DNA of 64,000 nucleotides from Clostridium grantii DSM 8605. Lineage in GTDB: Bacteria > Bacillota > Clostridia > Clostridiales > Clostridiaceae. A program made the translations under genes and the position numbers. Under the pieces are notes generated by a model. That model ran no database searches. It saw only the letters and a list, made by a program, of their open reading frames with translations, and was not told the origin of the DNA. The stretch spans positions 62,001 to 126,000 of the forward strand of contig NZ_FQXM01000010.1 in NCBI RefSeq assembly GCF_900129965.1, given 5' to 3'. Positions 1-8,159 of the stretch are shown here, piece by piece (position 1 is the stretch's first letter; every line of letters begins with the position of its first letter).

Positions 1-1
1 A

Positions 2-655
2 TATGGAATAGGCGTTGGACCAGGAGATAAAGAACTTGTAACCATAAAAGCAGCAAGAATTATAGGAGAATCACAAGTAATTGTAACTCCAAGCGGAATG
101 AAAGGGGGAAAAAGTATAGCTTTAGAAACAGTTGAAGATTATATTAATGAAAATTGTGAAGTGTTAACAAAACATTTTCCAATGGGGGGACCAGAACAAG
201 AAGATAAGATTTATGAAGCTTTTCAAGCTATTGAAGAAAAACTATTAGAAGGAAAAGATGTAACCTTCCTAACTATTGGAGATCCTTTCGTATACAGTAC
301 ATATATATATCTTTTAAAATATATTGAGGAAAAAGGTTACGAAACTGAAACTATACCAGGAATAACTTCTTTCTGTGCATGTGCAAGTATAGCGGGAACA
401 CCACTTGTTATAGGAAATGAACCTTTATTAATAGTTCCTGGAGACAGAATTGAATCTATAAAAGATGAAAAATTTGTTGTAGTAATGAAAGTTTATAGAA
501 GAGAAGAAGAAGTTATAAACTACTTAGAAGACAAAGGCTTTAAATATGTTTATATTAAAAAAGCTGGAAGAGAAGGACAGGAAGTTTTAACTGAGAAAGA
601 AGAAATAATTAAAAATAACGAATACATGGCGCTAATCATAGCAAATAGAGACTAG
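2..655 (+). CDS. cbiL: Cobalt-precorrin-2 C20-methyltransferase (5' end outside window)
   Basis: SAM-dependent tetrapyrrole methylase that methylates C-20 of cobalt-precorrin-2 in the anaerobic cobalamin pathway. The open frame runs in from the left edge; the first complete codons read YGIGVGPGDKELVTIKAA, the glycine-rich start typical of CbiL/CobI, so only a few N-terminal codons are missing and the ATG at 98 is internal. The middle contains the methylase signature TIGDPFVYSTY. It is followed after 11 bases by cbiF, and the enzymes that come next in the window belong to the same pathway, which supports CbiL rather than another methylase of the family. Confidence 0.93.
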   Translation, partial: YGIGVGPGDKELVTIKAARIIGESQVIVTPSGMKGGKSIALETVEDYINENCEVLTKHFPMGGPEQEDKIYEAFQAIEEKLLEGKDVTFLTIGDPFVYSTYIYLLKYIEEKGYETETIPGITSFCACASIAGTPLVIGNEPLLIVPGDRIESIKDEKFVVVMKVYRREEEVINYLEDKGFKYVYIKKAGREGQEVLTEKEEIIKNNEYMALIIANRD

Positions 656-666
656 GGGGAAATATA

Positions 667-1419
667 ATGGTATATTTTATAGGAGCAGGTCCGGGAAACG
701 TAGATTTAATCACAGTAAAGGGTAGAGATATTTTGTCTAAAGCAGATGTTGTAATATATGCAGGATCGTTAGTAAATAAAGAACATATGGATTTTTGCAA
801 AGAAGGCGTAGAAATTCATAATTCAGCATCAATGACTTTGGAAGCTGTTATTGAAGTAATGAAGAAAGCTAAAGCAGAAGGAAAAGATGTGGTAAGACTT
901 CACACTGGAGACCCAGCAATTTATGGTGCTATAAAAGAGCAAATGGATGAACTAGAAAAACTAGATATCAAATTTGAAGTAGTACCAGGAGTTAGTTCTT
1001 TCACAGCAGCGGCAGCAGCAATTAAAAAAGAATTTACACTCCCAAATGTGACACAAACAGTTATTCTTACAAGAATTGAAGGAAGAACTCCAGTACCAGA
1101 AACGGAGGATTTAGCAAAACTAGCATCCATTGGGGCATCAATGGCTATATTCTTGTCAGTATCAATGATGGATAAAGTTGTGGCTAAATTAAGAGAAGGC
1201 TATAGACGAAATGTTCCAATAGCAGTTATAGAAAAAGCAACATGGCCAGATGAAAGATCTATTATAGGAACTTTAGATGATATAAGCGAGAAAGTTAAAG
1301 CAGCAAATATAACAAAAATGGCTCAAATATTAGTTGGAGATTTTATTGATTGTGAATATGATAAAAGCTTGTTGTACGATAAAAGTTTTTCTCATATGTT
1401 TAGAGATGCTGAAAAATAG
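667..1419 (+). CDS. cbiF: Cobalt-precorrin-4 C11-methyltransferase
   Basis: Methylates C-11 of cobalt-precorrin-4 in anaerobic corrin ring synthesis; cytoplasmic. The 250-residue length is normal for CbiF/CobM. The N-terminus has the methylase loop GAGPGN followed by DLITVKG, and the central motif HTGDPAIYGA is the SAM-binding signature of this family. The start ATG has a good GGGGGA ribosome site. It sits between cbiL and cbiG with gaps of about 12 bases, so the genes are almost surely cotranscribed. Confidence 0.95.
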   Translation: MVYFIGAGPGNVDLITVKGRDILSKADVVIYAGSLVNKEHMDFCKEGVEIHNSASMTLEAVIEVMKKAKAEGKDVVRLHTGDPAIYGAIKEQMDELEKLDIKFEVVPGVSSFTAAAAAIKKEFTLPNVTQTVILTRIEGRTPVPETEDLAKLASIGASMAIFLSVSMMDKVVAKLREGYRRNVPIAVIEKATWPDERSIIGTLDDISEKVKAANITKMAQILVGDFIDCEYDKSLLYDKSFSHMFRDAEK

Positions 1420-1431
1420 GAAGGTTTTTTT

Positions 1432-2436
1432 ATGAAAACAGCCATTGTAACTTTTACAAATCAAGGGGATAAAATAGCGGAAACACTAACTAAACATATG
1501 GATATTCATTTATATTCTAAAAAGCAACAACCAGATTTTAATTTCAAAGAAGTAGCAAAAAAGCTTATGAATGAATACAATGAAATAATATTCGTTTCCT
1601 CTACTGGAATAGCTGTAAGAGCTATAGCTCCTTATTTAATAAGTAAAACTGAGGACCCGGCAGTGGTGGTAATAGATAACACATTAAAATATGTTATAAG
1701 TTTACTTAGTGGACATTTAGGTGGAGCAAATGAACTGACTTTAAAGCTAGCAGAAATTTTAGGAGCCGAAGCTATTATAACGACAGCTACAGATAATTTA
1801 AATATAGTAGCTCCCGATATGATTGCAAAAGAAAATAATCTTATTATTGATGATATGAAAAAAGCAAAGAGCATAGCAGCAGATTTAGTTGAAGGTAAAA
1901 AAGTTGGATTTATTGATGATAAAAATCAAATGAAATTGCCTAAAGGGTATATTGATGATTTAAAAGAATCGCATTCATTAGTATATATAACTAATAAAGA
2001 TAAAATAGATATTTTTAAAGAAAAGGTAACTTTAAAGTTAATAAGAAAAGATATAGTATTGGGCATTGGATGTAGAAAAGACTATGACGGAGAAACAATG
2101 CTAGAAAATGTAGTTAGAACTTTAAAAGAAAACAATATAGATAAAAGAAGTATAAAAACCATCGGAACAGTGGAAATAAAAAAACATGAAAAAGCAATTA
2201 TTTCTTTAGCAAAGGAATTAAATGCAGAATTAAAAATTTTCACGGTCGAAGATATTAAAGAAATACAAGATAAATATGATGGAAGCAGCTTTGTGGAGAA
2301 AACCATAGGAGTGAAAGCAGTGGCAGAACCTTGTGTGGAACTTTGTGAAGGCAAGCTTATTATTAAAAAGATGAAATTGAATGGAATGACTTTAAGTGCA
2401 GGAGAAATAGGTTTAAAAACAGAGAGGAAGAACTAA
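1432..2436 (+). CDS. cbiG: Cobalt-precorrin-5A hydrolase CbiG
   Basis: Opens the delta-lactone of cobalt-precorrin-5A with loss of acetaldehyde, the step specific to the anaerobic pathway. The 334-residue protein has the expected layout: an N-terminal domain with the conserved stretches VSSTGIAVRAIAPYL and SLLSGHLGGANELT, a variable linker, and a C-terminal domain starting near residue 205 with VLGIGCRKD and ending with the AEPCVELCEGK region. It lies between the C11 and C17 methylases; its stop and the cbiH start are one base apart, indicating translational coupling. Confidence 0.95.
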   Translation: MKTAIVTFTNQGDKIAETLTKHMDIHLYSKKQQPDFNFKEVAKKLMNEYNEIIFVSSTGIAVRAIAPYLISKTEDPAVVVIDNTLKYVISLLSGHLGGANELTLKLAEILGAEAIITTATDNLNIVAPDMIAKENNLIIDDMKKAKSIAADLVEGKKVGFIDDKNQMKLPKGYIDDLKESHSLVYITNKDKIDIFKEKVTLKLIRKDIVLGIGCRKDYDGETMLENVVRTLKENNIDKRSIKTIGTVEIKKHEKAIISLAKELNAELKIFTVEDIKEIQDKYDGSSFVEKTIGVKAVAEPCVELCEGKLIIKKMKLNGMTLSAGEIGLKTERKN

Positions 2437-2437
2437 A

Positions 2438-3160
2438 ATGGGAAAATTATTCGTAGTTGGAATTGGGCCGGGTGGACTTGAACATATGACGATAAAGGCA
2501 TTAGATACAATAAAAGAAAGTGACATAATTGTAGGATATACAAAATACTTAGAATTCTTACAACCATTAATAAAAGATAAAGAAACGGTATCAACTGGTA
2601 TGATGGGTGAAGAAGAAAGATGTAGAAAAGCTTTAGAACTTGCAAAGGATAAAGTTGTTGCTGTTATAAGTACTGGAGATGCAGGTATTTATGGAATGGC
2701 GGGACTTATATTAGAACTTAGAGAGGATGAAGAAGTGGAGATTATTCCTGGTGTTACAGCATCATCTTCAGCAGGATCAGTTTTAGGAGCACCTTTAATG
2801 CATGATAACTGTAATATTAGTTTAAGTGATTTAATGACACCTTACGAAGATATAAAGAAACGAGTTAGACTTGCGGCAGAAGGAGATTTTATAATTTCTT
2901 TGTATAATCCTAAGAGCAAGAAAAGGATAACTTATCTAAGAGAAGCAATTGGTACTATAAAAGAATTTAGACCTGCCAGTACGCCAGTAGCAGTTGTAAA
3001 AAATGCTTTAAGAGAAGGTCAATCTATTAATATTTATACAATAGAGAATTTTGATGATAGTGAAGTTGATATGTTTTCTATAGTAATTGTGGGGAATAGT
3101 AAAAGCTTTATGAAGGACGGATTCTTCATAACACCAAGAGGCTATAAGATTGATAAATAA
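2438..3160 (+). CDS. cbiH: Cobalt-precorrin-3B C17-methyltransferase
   Basis: Ring-contracting C-17 methyltransferase of the anaerobic corrin pathway (CbiH/CobJ family). The 240-residue protein begins with VVGIGPGGLEHMTIKA and carries the methylase motif STGDAGIYGMAG near residue 80, then GVTASSSAGSVLGAPLMHD, typical of CobJ/CbiH. Only the single-domain form is present, with no fused CbiG. The gene is followed by a 186-base gap largely filled by a palindromic miniature element, after which the pathway resumes with cbiJ. Confidence 0.94.
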   Translation: MGKLFVVGIGPGGLEHMTIKALDTIKESDIIVGYTKYLEFLQPLIKDKETVSTGMMGEEERCRKALELAKDKVVAVISTGDAGIYGMAGLILELREDEEVEIIPGVTASSSAGSVLGAPLMHDNCNISLSDLMTPYEDIKKRVRLAAEGDFIISLYNPKSKKRITYLREAIGTIKEFRPASTPVAVVKNALREGQSINIYTIENFDDSEVDMFSIVIVGNSKSFMKDGFFITPRGYKIDK

Positions 3161-3170
3161 AAGGTTATTT

Positions 3171-3318
3171 GTAGGGGCGAGTTTCCACGCTCGCCCGCTC
3201 CCAGGCCAACATTAAAAATAATTATATCTCATGTATAATAGAAATAGACTTGATATAGAATAGGTTTGGTATTTGTGTTCACGGCGATTTGAGGGTCGGC
3301 ATGGAAACCGACCCCTAC
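3171..3318. repeat. MITE-like GC-rich palindromic element
   Basis: A 148-base insert with termini GTAGGGGCGA... and ...CGACCCCTAC, far richer in GC than its surroundings. The two ends are imperfect inverted repeats of about 26 bases, and each end also folds on itself: GGGCGAG pairs with CTCGCCC on the left, and GGGTCGG pairs with CCGACCC on the right. The bases that differ between the ends are paired changes within each hairpin. It carries no ORF and fills most of the cbiH-cbiJ gap. A related shorter copy lies at 5134-5220. Confidence 0.75.
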
Positions 3319-3346
3319 AGTAATCTTTGAATAGGAGCGGATTTAC

Positions 3347-4132
3347 ATGATTGGTTTGATACTAGGTACTTCAGAAGGAAAGAAAATAGTTTCTCTACTA
3401 AATAAATTTACTGATGATTTATTTATAACAACGGCTACTTCATATGGTGGAGAGCTTTTAAAAGAGTTTAGATATAAGGAACTTAATTCAAAACCTTTGA
3501 GCAAAGGAGAATTAAAAAAAATAATTGAAGAAAAAAATATTAATATAATTATAGATGCATCTCATCCTTATGCACTTGAGATTACTAAGATGACAAAAGC
3601 TATTTGTAGGGAGTTATCCATTGATTATTTGAGATATGAAAGAGCTTCAATTATTGATAAATTTAAAGAAGAAAAAAATATAGTACTTGTAGAAAATTAT
3701 GAGGAAGCCTTTGAGAAGCTAAAGGATATTGAGGGAACAGTTTTAAATACTACTGGAAGCAGAAATATAGATAAGTTTGTTCATTCAGATTTAAATAATA
3801 GAGTAATTCACAGAGTATTACCTAGTGTATCTGTAATGGAAAAATGTATAGGGCTTGGTCTTGATATTGGTGATATTATTGCAATGAAAGGGCCTATAGG
3901 ATATGATTTAAACCGTGGGTTTATTAAGGAATATTCTGCAGTGGCTATGATTTTAAAAGATAGTGGAGTTCAAGGTGGAACGGAAGAAAAAATTAAAGCG
4001 GCCTTAGATTCTGATATACTAGCCATAGTTATTAAAAGGTCAGAAGAGGAATACTCAAAAGCATTTAATAATGAAAAAGATCTAGTGGATTATATAAATA
4101 TTAATTATTTTCAGAAAGGACGAGTGTTATGA
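3347..4132 (+). CDS. cbiJ: Cobalt-precorrin-6A reductase
   Basis: Reduces the macrocycle of cobalt-precorrin-6A, a late step of corrin ring formation (CbiJ/CobK family). The 261-residue length fits. The N-terminal nucleotide-binding start ILGTSEGKKIV, the central IIDASHPYAL motif and the GSRNIDKF region are hallmarks of the family. The ATG follows a GGAGC ribosome site at 3333. Its last four bases (ATGA) overlap the start of cbiM, tying cofactor synthesis to cobalt import. Confidence 0.94.
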   Translation: MIGLILGTSEGKKIVSLLNKFTDDLFITTATSYGGELLKEFRYKELNSKPLSKGELKKIIEEKNINIIIDASHPYALEITKMTKAICRELSIDYLRYERASIIDKFKEEKNIVLVENYEEAFEKLKDIEGTVLNTTGSRNIDKFVHSDLNNRVIHRVLPSVSVMEKCIGLGLDIGDIIAMKGPIGYDLNRGFIKEYSAVAMILKDSGVQGGTEEKIKAALDSDILAIVIKRSEEEYSKAFNNEKDLVDYININYFQKGRVL

Positions 4133-4857
4133 AGAAAAAGTATGTACTTATAATGTCGGCTATTTTAACTTTATGCATGCCATATACTGTTCAAGCTATG
4201 CATATTTCAGAGGGATTTTTACCTCCTATGTGGTGTTTGTTTTATTTTGTAATTTCTGCTCCATTTATTATAAAAGGAGTTATGGAAATTAGAAAAAAAA
4301 CCAATCATAATAAAGATATAAAAATGATGTTAGGGCTTATTGCTGCTTTTGTATTCCTATTATCAGCTATGAAATTACCATCAGTTGCTGGAAGTTCATC
4401 ACATCCTACAGGAACAGGCCTTGGAGCTATAATCTTTGGACCTTTCGTAATGGCTGTTGTAAGTTTAATTGTTTTACTATTCCAAGCTATATTCCTTGCA
4501 CATGGCGGATTAACCACACTTGGGGCCAATGTGTTTTCAATGGGAATTGTTGGTCCTATTGTTGCTTTTATAGTTTATAAATTACTTAAAAATAAAAATA
4601 TGAGAGTTGCTGTGTTTTCAGCAGCATTTCTTGGAGATATCGTAACATATATAGTTACATCTACTGAACTGGCCTTTGCAATACCTTCTACAACTGGTGG
4701 CGTATTGGGCGCTTTTGTGAAATTTTTAGGAGTATTTGCAATTACTCAAGTTCCTATTGCAATAATTGAAGGAATTTTTACTGTTATTGTTTTTGAGTTT
4801 ATTCAAAAATACTCAAAGAATGAGTTAGAAATGTTAGGTCAGGAGGTAGAAGTATGA
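4129..4857 (+). CDS. cbiM: Cobalt ECF transporter substrate-binding membrane protein CbiM
   Basis: Core S-component of the CbiMNQO energy-coupling-factor cobalt importer. A signal sequence of about 23 residues ends just before MHISEGFLPP; in characterised CbiM/NikM proteins the exposed N-terminal Met-His binds the metal, and that motif is intact here. About six to seven hydrophobic segments follow, with a conserved SSSHPTGTGLG stretch containing another conserved histidine. It overlaps both cbiJ and cbiN by four bases. Confidence 0.95.
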   Translation: MKKKYVLIMSAILTLCMPYTVQAMHISEGFLPPMWCLFYFVISAPFIIKGVMEIRKKTNHNKDIKMMLGLIAAFVFLLSAMKLPSVAGSSSHPTGTGLGAIIFGPFVMAVVSLIVLLFQAIFLAHGGLTTLGANVFSMGIVGPIVAFIVYKLLKNKNMRVAVFSAAFLGDIVTYIVTSTELAFAIPSTTGGVLGAFVKFLGVFAITQVPIAIIEGIFTVIVFEFIQKYSKNELEMLGQEVEV

Positions 4858-5126
4858 AGATTGGTAAGAAAATTATAATTGGTTTATTTATAACTTTGAT
4901 GATGGTTATGTTTGTTATGGGTCTGGTGGGTGATTTTACAGGATCTGATGATTCAGCAAATGAAGCTATTATTGAATTAAGAGAAGGGTATGAACCTTGG
5001 TTTGAAAGTGTTTGGACACCACCAACTGATTTTGCAGAAAAAGCAATATTCGTATTACAAGCATCTGTAGCAGCTGGATTTATAGTTCTTTCTATGGTAA
5101 AGATGAAGAAAAAAGCATTTAACTAA
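4854..5126 (+). CDS. cbiN: Cobalt ECF transporter accessory protein CbiN
   Basis: Small membrane partner of CbiM, known to promote cobalt loading. The 90-residue protein has two membrane helices (about residues 8-25 and 64-82) around an extracellular acidic loop containing DFTGSDD and the conserved YEPWFESVWTPP segment. Start overlaps cbiM (ATGA) with a strong AGGAGG site. A second miniature element follows directly after its stop. Confidence 0.94.
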   Translation: MKIGKKIIIGLFITLMMVMFVMGLVGDFTGSDDSANEAIIELREGYEPWFESVWTPPTDFAEKAIFVLQASVAAGFIVLSMVKMKKKAFN

Positions 5127-5133
5127 TATCACT

Positions 5134-5220
5134 GTAGGTGTCGGGTTCCACCCCGACCCGAAATACAATAAAATATAGAATTACATGAAAACGGGCGGGC
5201 GGGTTCTATCCCTCCCCTAC
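5134..5220. repeat. MITE-like palindromic element, short copy
   Basis: An 87-base GC-rich element starting GTAGGTGTCGGG and ending CCTCCCCTAC. Its ends are imperfect inverted repeats of each other and resemble the ends of 3171-3318; the left end folds as a hairpin TCGGG...CCCGA. It fills almost the whole cbiN-cbiQ gap, which in most genomes is a few bases. No coding potential. Confidence 0.7.
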
Positions 5221-5238
5221 GATTTAAGGGGAAAATAA

Positions 5239-5934
5239 ATGTTTCGATTAATCAGCGCATACTCTAAAAATAGCAAATATAACTTAATACATCCAATGGA
5301 GAAACTAATTTTAACTATTTTCCCTATAGTAATTTTAGGATTTACAAAATCAGCAATACCTTTACTAATAAATATTGCTTTTTTTGCTTTGTTGCATTTG
5401 ATATGCAAGAATCCTATTAAAATGGTAGTTAAATTTGCAGTAACTTTAACTTTATTTGGATTGATATCTACTATTACCTTTGTTTTTGATTATGGAGTTT
5501 ATTATAGTCTGGTAGTGGTTCTAAAAACTTTATCAGGAGCCATGGCTCTTAGTTTTTTAGCACTTACAACGCCTATAGACCATATATTTTATTTTACTTC
5601 GAAAATGAATTGGCTAAGTGATATTACGGATATTGCTAAAAATATGGAGCGGTTTATTGTGCTGATTGAAGATGAATATCAGATAATGTATAAAGCTATG
5701 GTGGTACGTGGTGGATTTGGTGATTTTAAAGCTAAGATTCATGATACCGGAAAATTGGCTGGGCTTTTGTTTGTTAATAGTATGAATCGGTGGAGAGAGA
5801 TAAAGGATAGTATTGATGCTAGGTGTTCTCGGGGATATATGCATTATAGTAGAAAGGATTTTAGAATATCTTTAGTTAGGGTTTTGGGGTGCTTGGGGTA
5901 TTGTTTGGGGTTGGTTTTGCTTATAAAAAGATAA
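5239..5934 (+). CDS. cbiQ: Cobalt ECF transporter T-component CbiQ
   Basis: Membrane coupling protein that links the ATPase CbiO to CbiM. The 231-residue protein has five to six hydrophobic segments and both cytoplasmic coupling-helix Arg-Gly signatures of EcfT proteins: VVRGGF with Arg157-Gly158 and CSRGY with Arg198-Gly199. It is a little short at the C-terminus but looks intact. The expected cbiO does not follow; instead there is an accessory region and a second, truncated cbiQ at 10770-11384. Confidence 0.92.
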   Translation: MFRLISAYSKNSKYNLIHPMEKLILTIFPIVILGFTKSAIPLLINIAFFALLHLICKNPIKMVVKFAVTLTLFGLISTITFVFDYGVYYSLVVVLKTLSGAMALSFLALTTPIDHIFYFTSKMNWLSDITDIAKNMERFIVLIEDEYQIMYKAMVVRGGFGDFKAKIHDTGKLAGLLFVNSMNRWREIKDSIDARCSRGYMHYSRKDFRISLVRVLGCLGYCLGLVLLIKR

Positions 5935-6476
5935 TAATATATTATAGATTTTTTTTGGTTATATCAATAGCAACTAGAGTTTTTGTATATGTTAAAATTA
6001 AATAAAATTTCTTTGATAATTTTGGTTACAAGAAAAATTTATATACTTATATTAATAGTAACTCTCAAAAAAATACTTATTTTCCATTCGTTTTTATTAG
6101 CTCAAAAGGAAGGTATAATCACAATGGTATAAAAAACATATATTAAAACGACATTAATTCTAGTATTGCGAAGATTGTCGTTATTTTTTTTTTGTGATAT
6201 TTTTCGACATGCAAATATAGAATATTGTGGTAATATAAAAAAGACAAGAAAATGCGCATTTATTGTTAGATAATAAAAAAATAAAACACTCATTTAAAAT
6301 ACCTAATCAAAGTACAGTTGGATTGAGAGCTTATTTAGTATATAAGATTTGATAGGTTGCAATGGTTTAAGTTTATAACTACCTTAAAGTATTGTAAAAA
6401 AAAAGCACAAATTGAGATTTATAATGCTATAAAAATTTTTTATCAATCCCAAATTGATAAATCTGGAGGTTTAAAT
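5935..6476. other. Gap after cbiQ, no gene recognised
   Basis: This 540-base AT-rich stretch has poly-A and poly-T runs but no ORF with a ribosome site. An open frame upstream of the next gene (from 6357) is judged non-coding because a strong GGAGG site sits just before the internal ATG at 6477. No remnant of cbiO could be seen. Confidence 0.5.
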
Positions 6477-7064
6477 ATGAATTTTAAAAAAAGATACACA
6501 AAATTCTTTATCGTTCTTTTGTTACTTTTAGTGGCGCTAAGTACCACAGTTTTTGCCATTCCATATAATACAAAATATTATTCTTGGTCAAATCCATCTG
6601 GATCTTATTCCCCAGATTCAGGCAGCGTGAGAATTGATAGCTACGATTTTAGTCAAGATCAAGTTTATGTACATGCTTACTATATGAGATATGATGATAC
6701 AACTATATCAAGTATCATGAGTTATTATAATAATAATTCATATTATCCTGGTATTGATATTACTGATATGAGTGATAAATTAACTTATAATGGATATTAT
6801 TCTACTAATTATCCTAATCCTAAGTTTGATACAGATGATGATGATTGGGATGGAAAATGGGAAGAAACAGAAATTACAGTTTTATCACCATCCTCAATAA
6901 AAACTTCAACAGATTATTATTTTGATGTTCATTTTAGAGAATATTCACAAGGAACATATACAGGTACTATAAATATCACTGCTTCAGAAAGTATAAAACA
7001 ATTTACCGAATATAATACTAAACTTTTTAATACATTAAAACAAATGTCTTATAGTACGCCATAA
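6477..7064 (+). CDS. Secreted protein of unknown function
   Basis: Start chosen at 6477 because TGGAGG lies eight bases upstream. The 195-residue product opens with a lysine-rich n-region and a hydrophobic core ending VALSTTVFA, a classical Sec signal peptide cleaved before IPYNTK. The mature part is rich in Tyr, Ser, Asp and Asn with an acidic DTDDDDWDG segment, and ends with a possible amphipathic helix. I do not recognise a family. It is followed by a second secreted or anchored unknown, and the two may act together. Confidence 0.7.
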   Translation: MNFKKRYTKFFIVLLLLLVALSTTVFAIPYNTKYYSWSNPSGSYSPDSGSVRIDSYDFSQDQVYVHAYYMRYDDTTISSIMSYYNNNSYYPGIDITDMSDKLTYNGYYSTNYPNPKFDTDDDDWDGKWEETEITVLSPSSIKTSTDYYFDVHFREYSQGTYTGTINITASESIKQFTEYNTKLFNTLKQMSYSTP

Positions 7065-7166
7065 TTAATAAATTAAAGTGAAATAAAGTAGCATAAAAAA
7101 ATAGTTGTATCAAAAAAATCATTATAAATTATGGGAGAATAGAATCATTAAAAAAGGAGAGTTTAA

Positions 7167-7838
7167 ATGAAAAATAAAAAAGTGTTAAGTTTTGTAATAG
7201 TATTATCTTTAATATTAGTATTAATGATTAATTCAAAGTCAGATGCAACGAATGTTTATGATTACAATGAACATATAAATTTTAGTATTACGAATAAAGA
7301 AGATAAAGTTAAGGTGAAAATTTATCCTAAAATTGAAACAAAAAAAGAATTGTTAGATTATACAAAAGTAAGTAAAGATAGTTTTAAAAAATTACAAAAT
7401 CAAAAAAATGAATTTGATTTAATAGCAACAGTGACTTTGAATAAACCAATTGCTGTAAATGAGTTTGAGAAAGTAATAAACATGTACTCTATTGATTTAG
7501 TTAGTTTTACAATAAGAGCACTTGATAGTGAAGGTACAAGAATTACAATTGGTGGGGTGCCTGATTTAGATAGTAAAAGAATTTCACAAGAAAAGATAAA
7601 TTCGTTTATTACAGAAGATATGGATTTAAAAGGTATAATTGCATTTGAATGCAAAATGAATAATAAAAATATTAAAGAAATTGATAATTTGCAAAAGAAT
7701 AAGAATATATTTCTTGTTGATGTAGAGAGTTATTTCATTGAACAGCAAGTAAGTGGCAAAAATAAAGGGAAAAAAATACAGGGAGATACAGTTCCAAATA
7801 TGTATTGGTTTTTAGAAGACTTTAAACTCACAGAGTAG
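7167..7838 (+). CDS. Membrane-anchored or secreted protein of unknown function
   Basis: The 223-residue product has an N-terminal hydrophobic segment (about residues 5-21, VLSFVIVLSLILVLMI) that could be a signal peptide or an anchor; there is no clear cleavage box. The rest is hydrophilic and lysine-rich with mixed strand and helix character. GGAGAG lies before the ATG. No family recognised. It is about 100 bases downstream of the previous secreted unknown with no obvious terminator between, so a two-gene unit is plausible. Confidence 0.65.
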   Translation: MKNKKVLSFVIVLSLILVLMINSKSDATNVYDYNEHINFSITNKEDKVKVKIYPKIETKKELLDYTKVSKDSFKKLQNQKNEFDLIATVTLNKPIAVNEFEKVINMYSIDLVSFTIRALDSEGTRITIGGVPDLDSKRISQEKINSFITEDMDLKGIIAFECKMNNKNIKEIDNLQKNKNIFLVDVESYFIEQQVSGKNKGKKIQGDTVPNMYWFLEDFKLTE

Positions 7839-8145
7839 TAGAAAAAAATAATCATAAATTTAGTGAAACAAATAATCTTATAAGTACTATTGATTATGTA
7901 GTAGAAGAAGGTAAAGATAATTATTAATAATGAATTACAACACAAGCATCCTTTTAATGCAATTTGTAAAAAAAATGCAGTAAAGGGTGCTAATGAATTT
8001 GTAAATATTATGAACAAGATTATTTAATGTATTAGGTAATTGCGAAATTCACTGATAAAAATGAATAAAAGCTAATAAGAAATTTCAAAAATGATTTTGG
8101 AAAATAAAAGTGAATTTTTTACGATTTAAAATAAGTAAACTTGAA
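7839..8145. other. Gap before the IS element, possible decayed coding sequence
   Basis: Short open pieces in two frames read in + direction around 7875-8026 (for example ISTIDYVVEEG in one frame, then NELQHKHPFNAICKKN in the next) look like fragments of a frameshifted gene, but no family is recognised and no intact start or ribosome site is seen. Confidence 0.3.
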
Positions 8146-8158
8146 TAAAGGGCGCAAC
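8146..8158 (+). repeat. 13-base direct repeat, copy 1
   Basis: TAAAGGGCGCAAC occurs here, just outside the left edge of the IS, and again at 10177-10189 in the same orientation. The two copies bracket the IS and a small membrane-protein gene. Confidence 0.5.
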
Positions 8159-8159
8159 A

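Noticed and set aside
2433..2645. Minus-strand frame within cbiH
   Set aside because: Shadow of a well-supported gene on the other strand; low-complexity product and no ribosome site. The same applies to the other short antisense frames.
6357..6476. N-terminal extension of the secreted protein at 6477
   Set aside because: It precedes a strong ribosome site and would bury the signal peptide.
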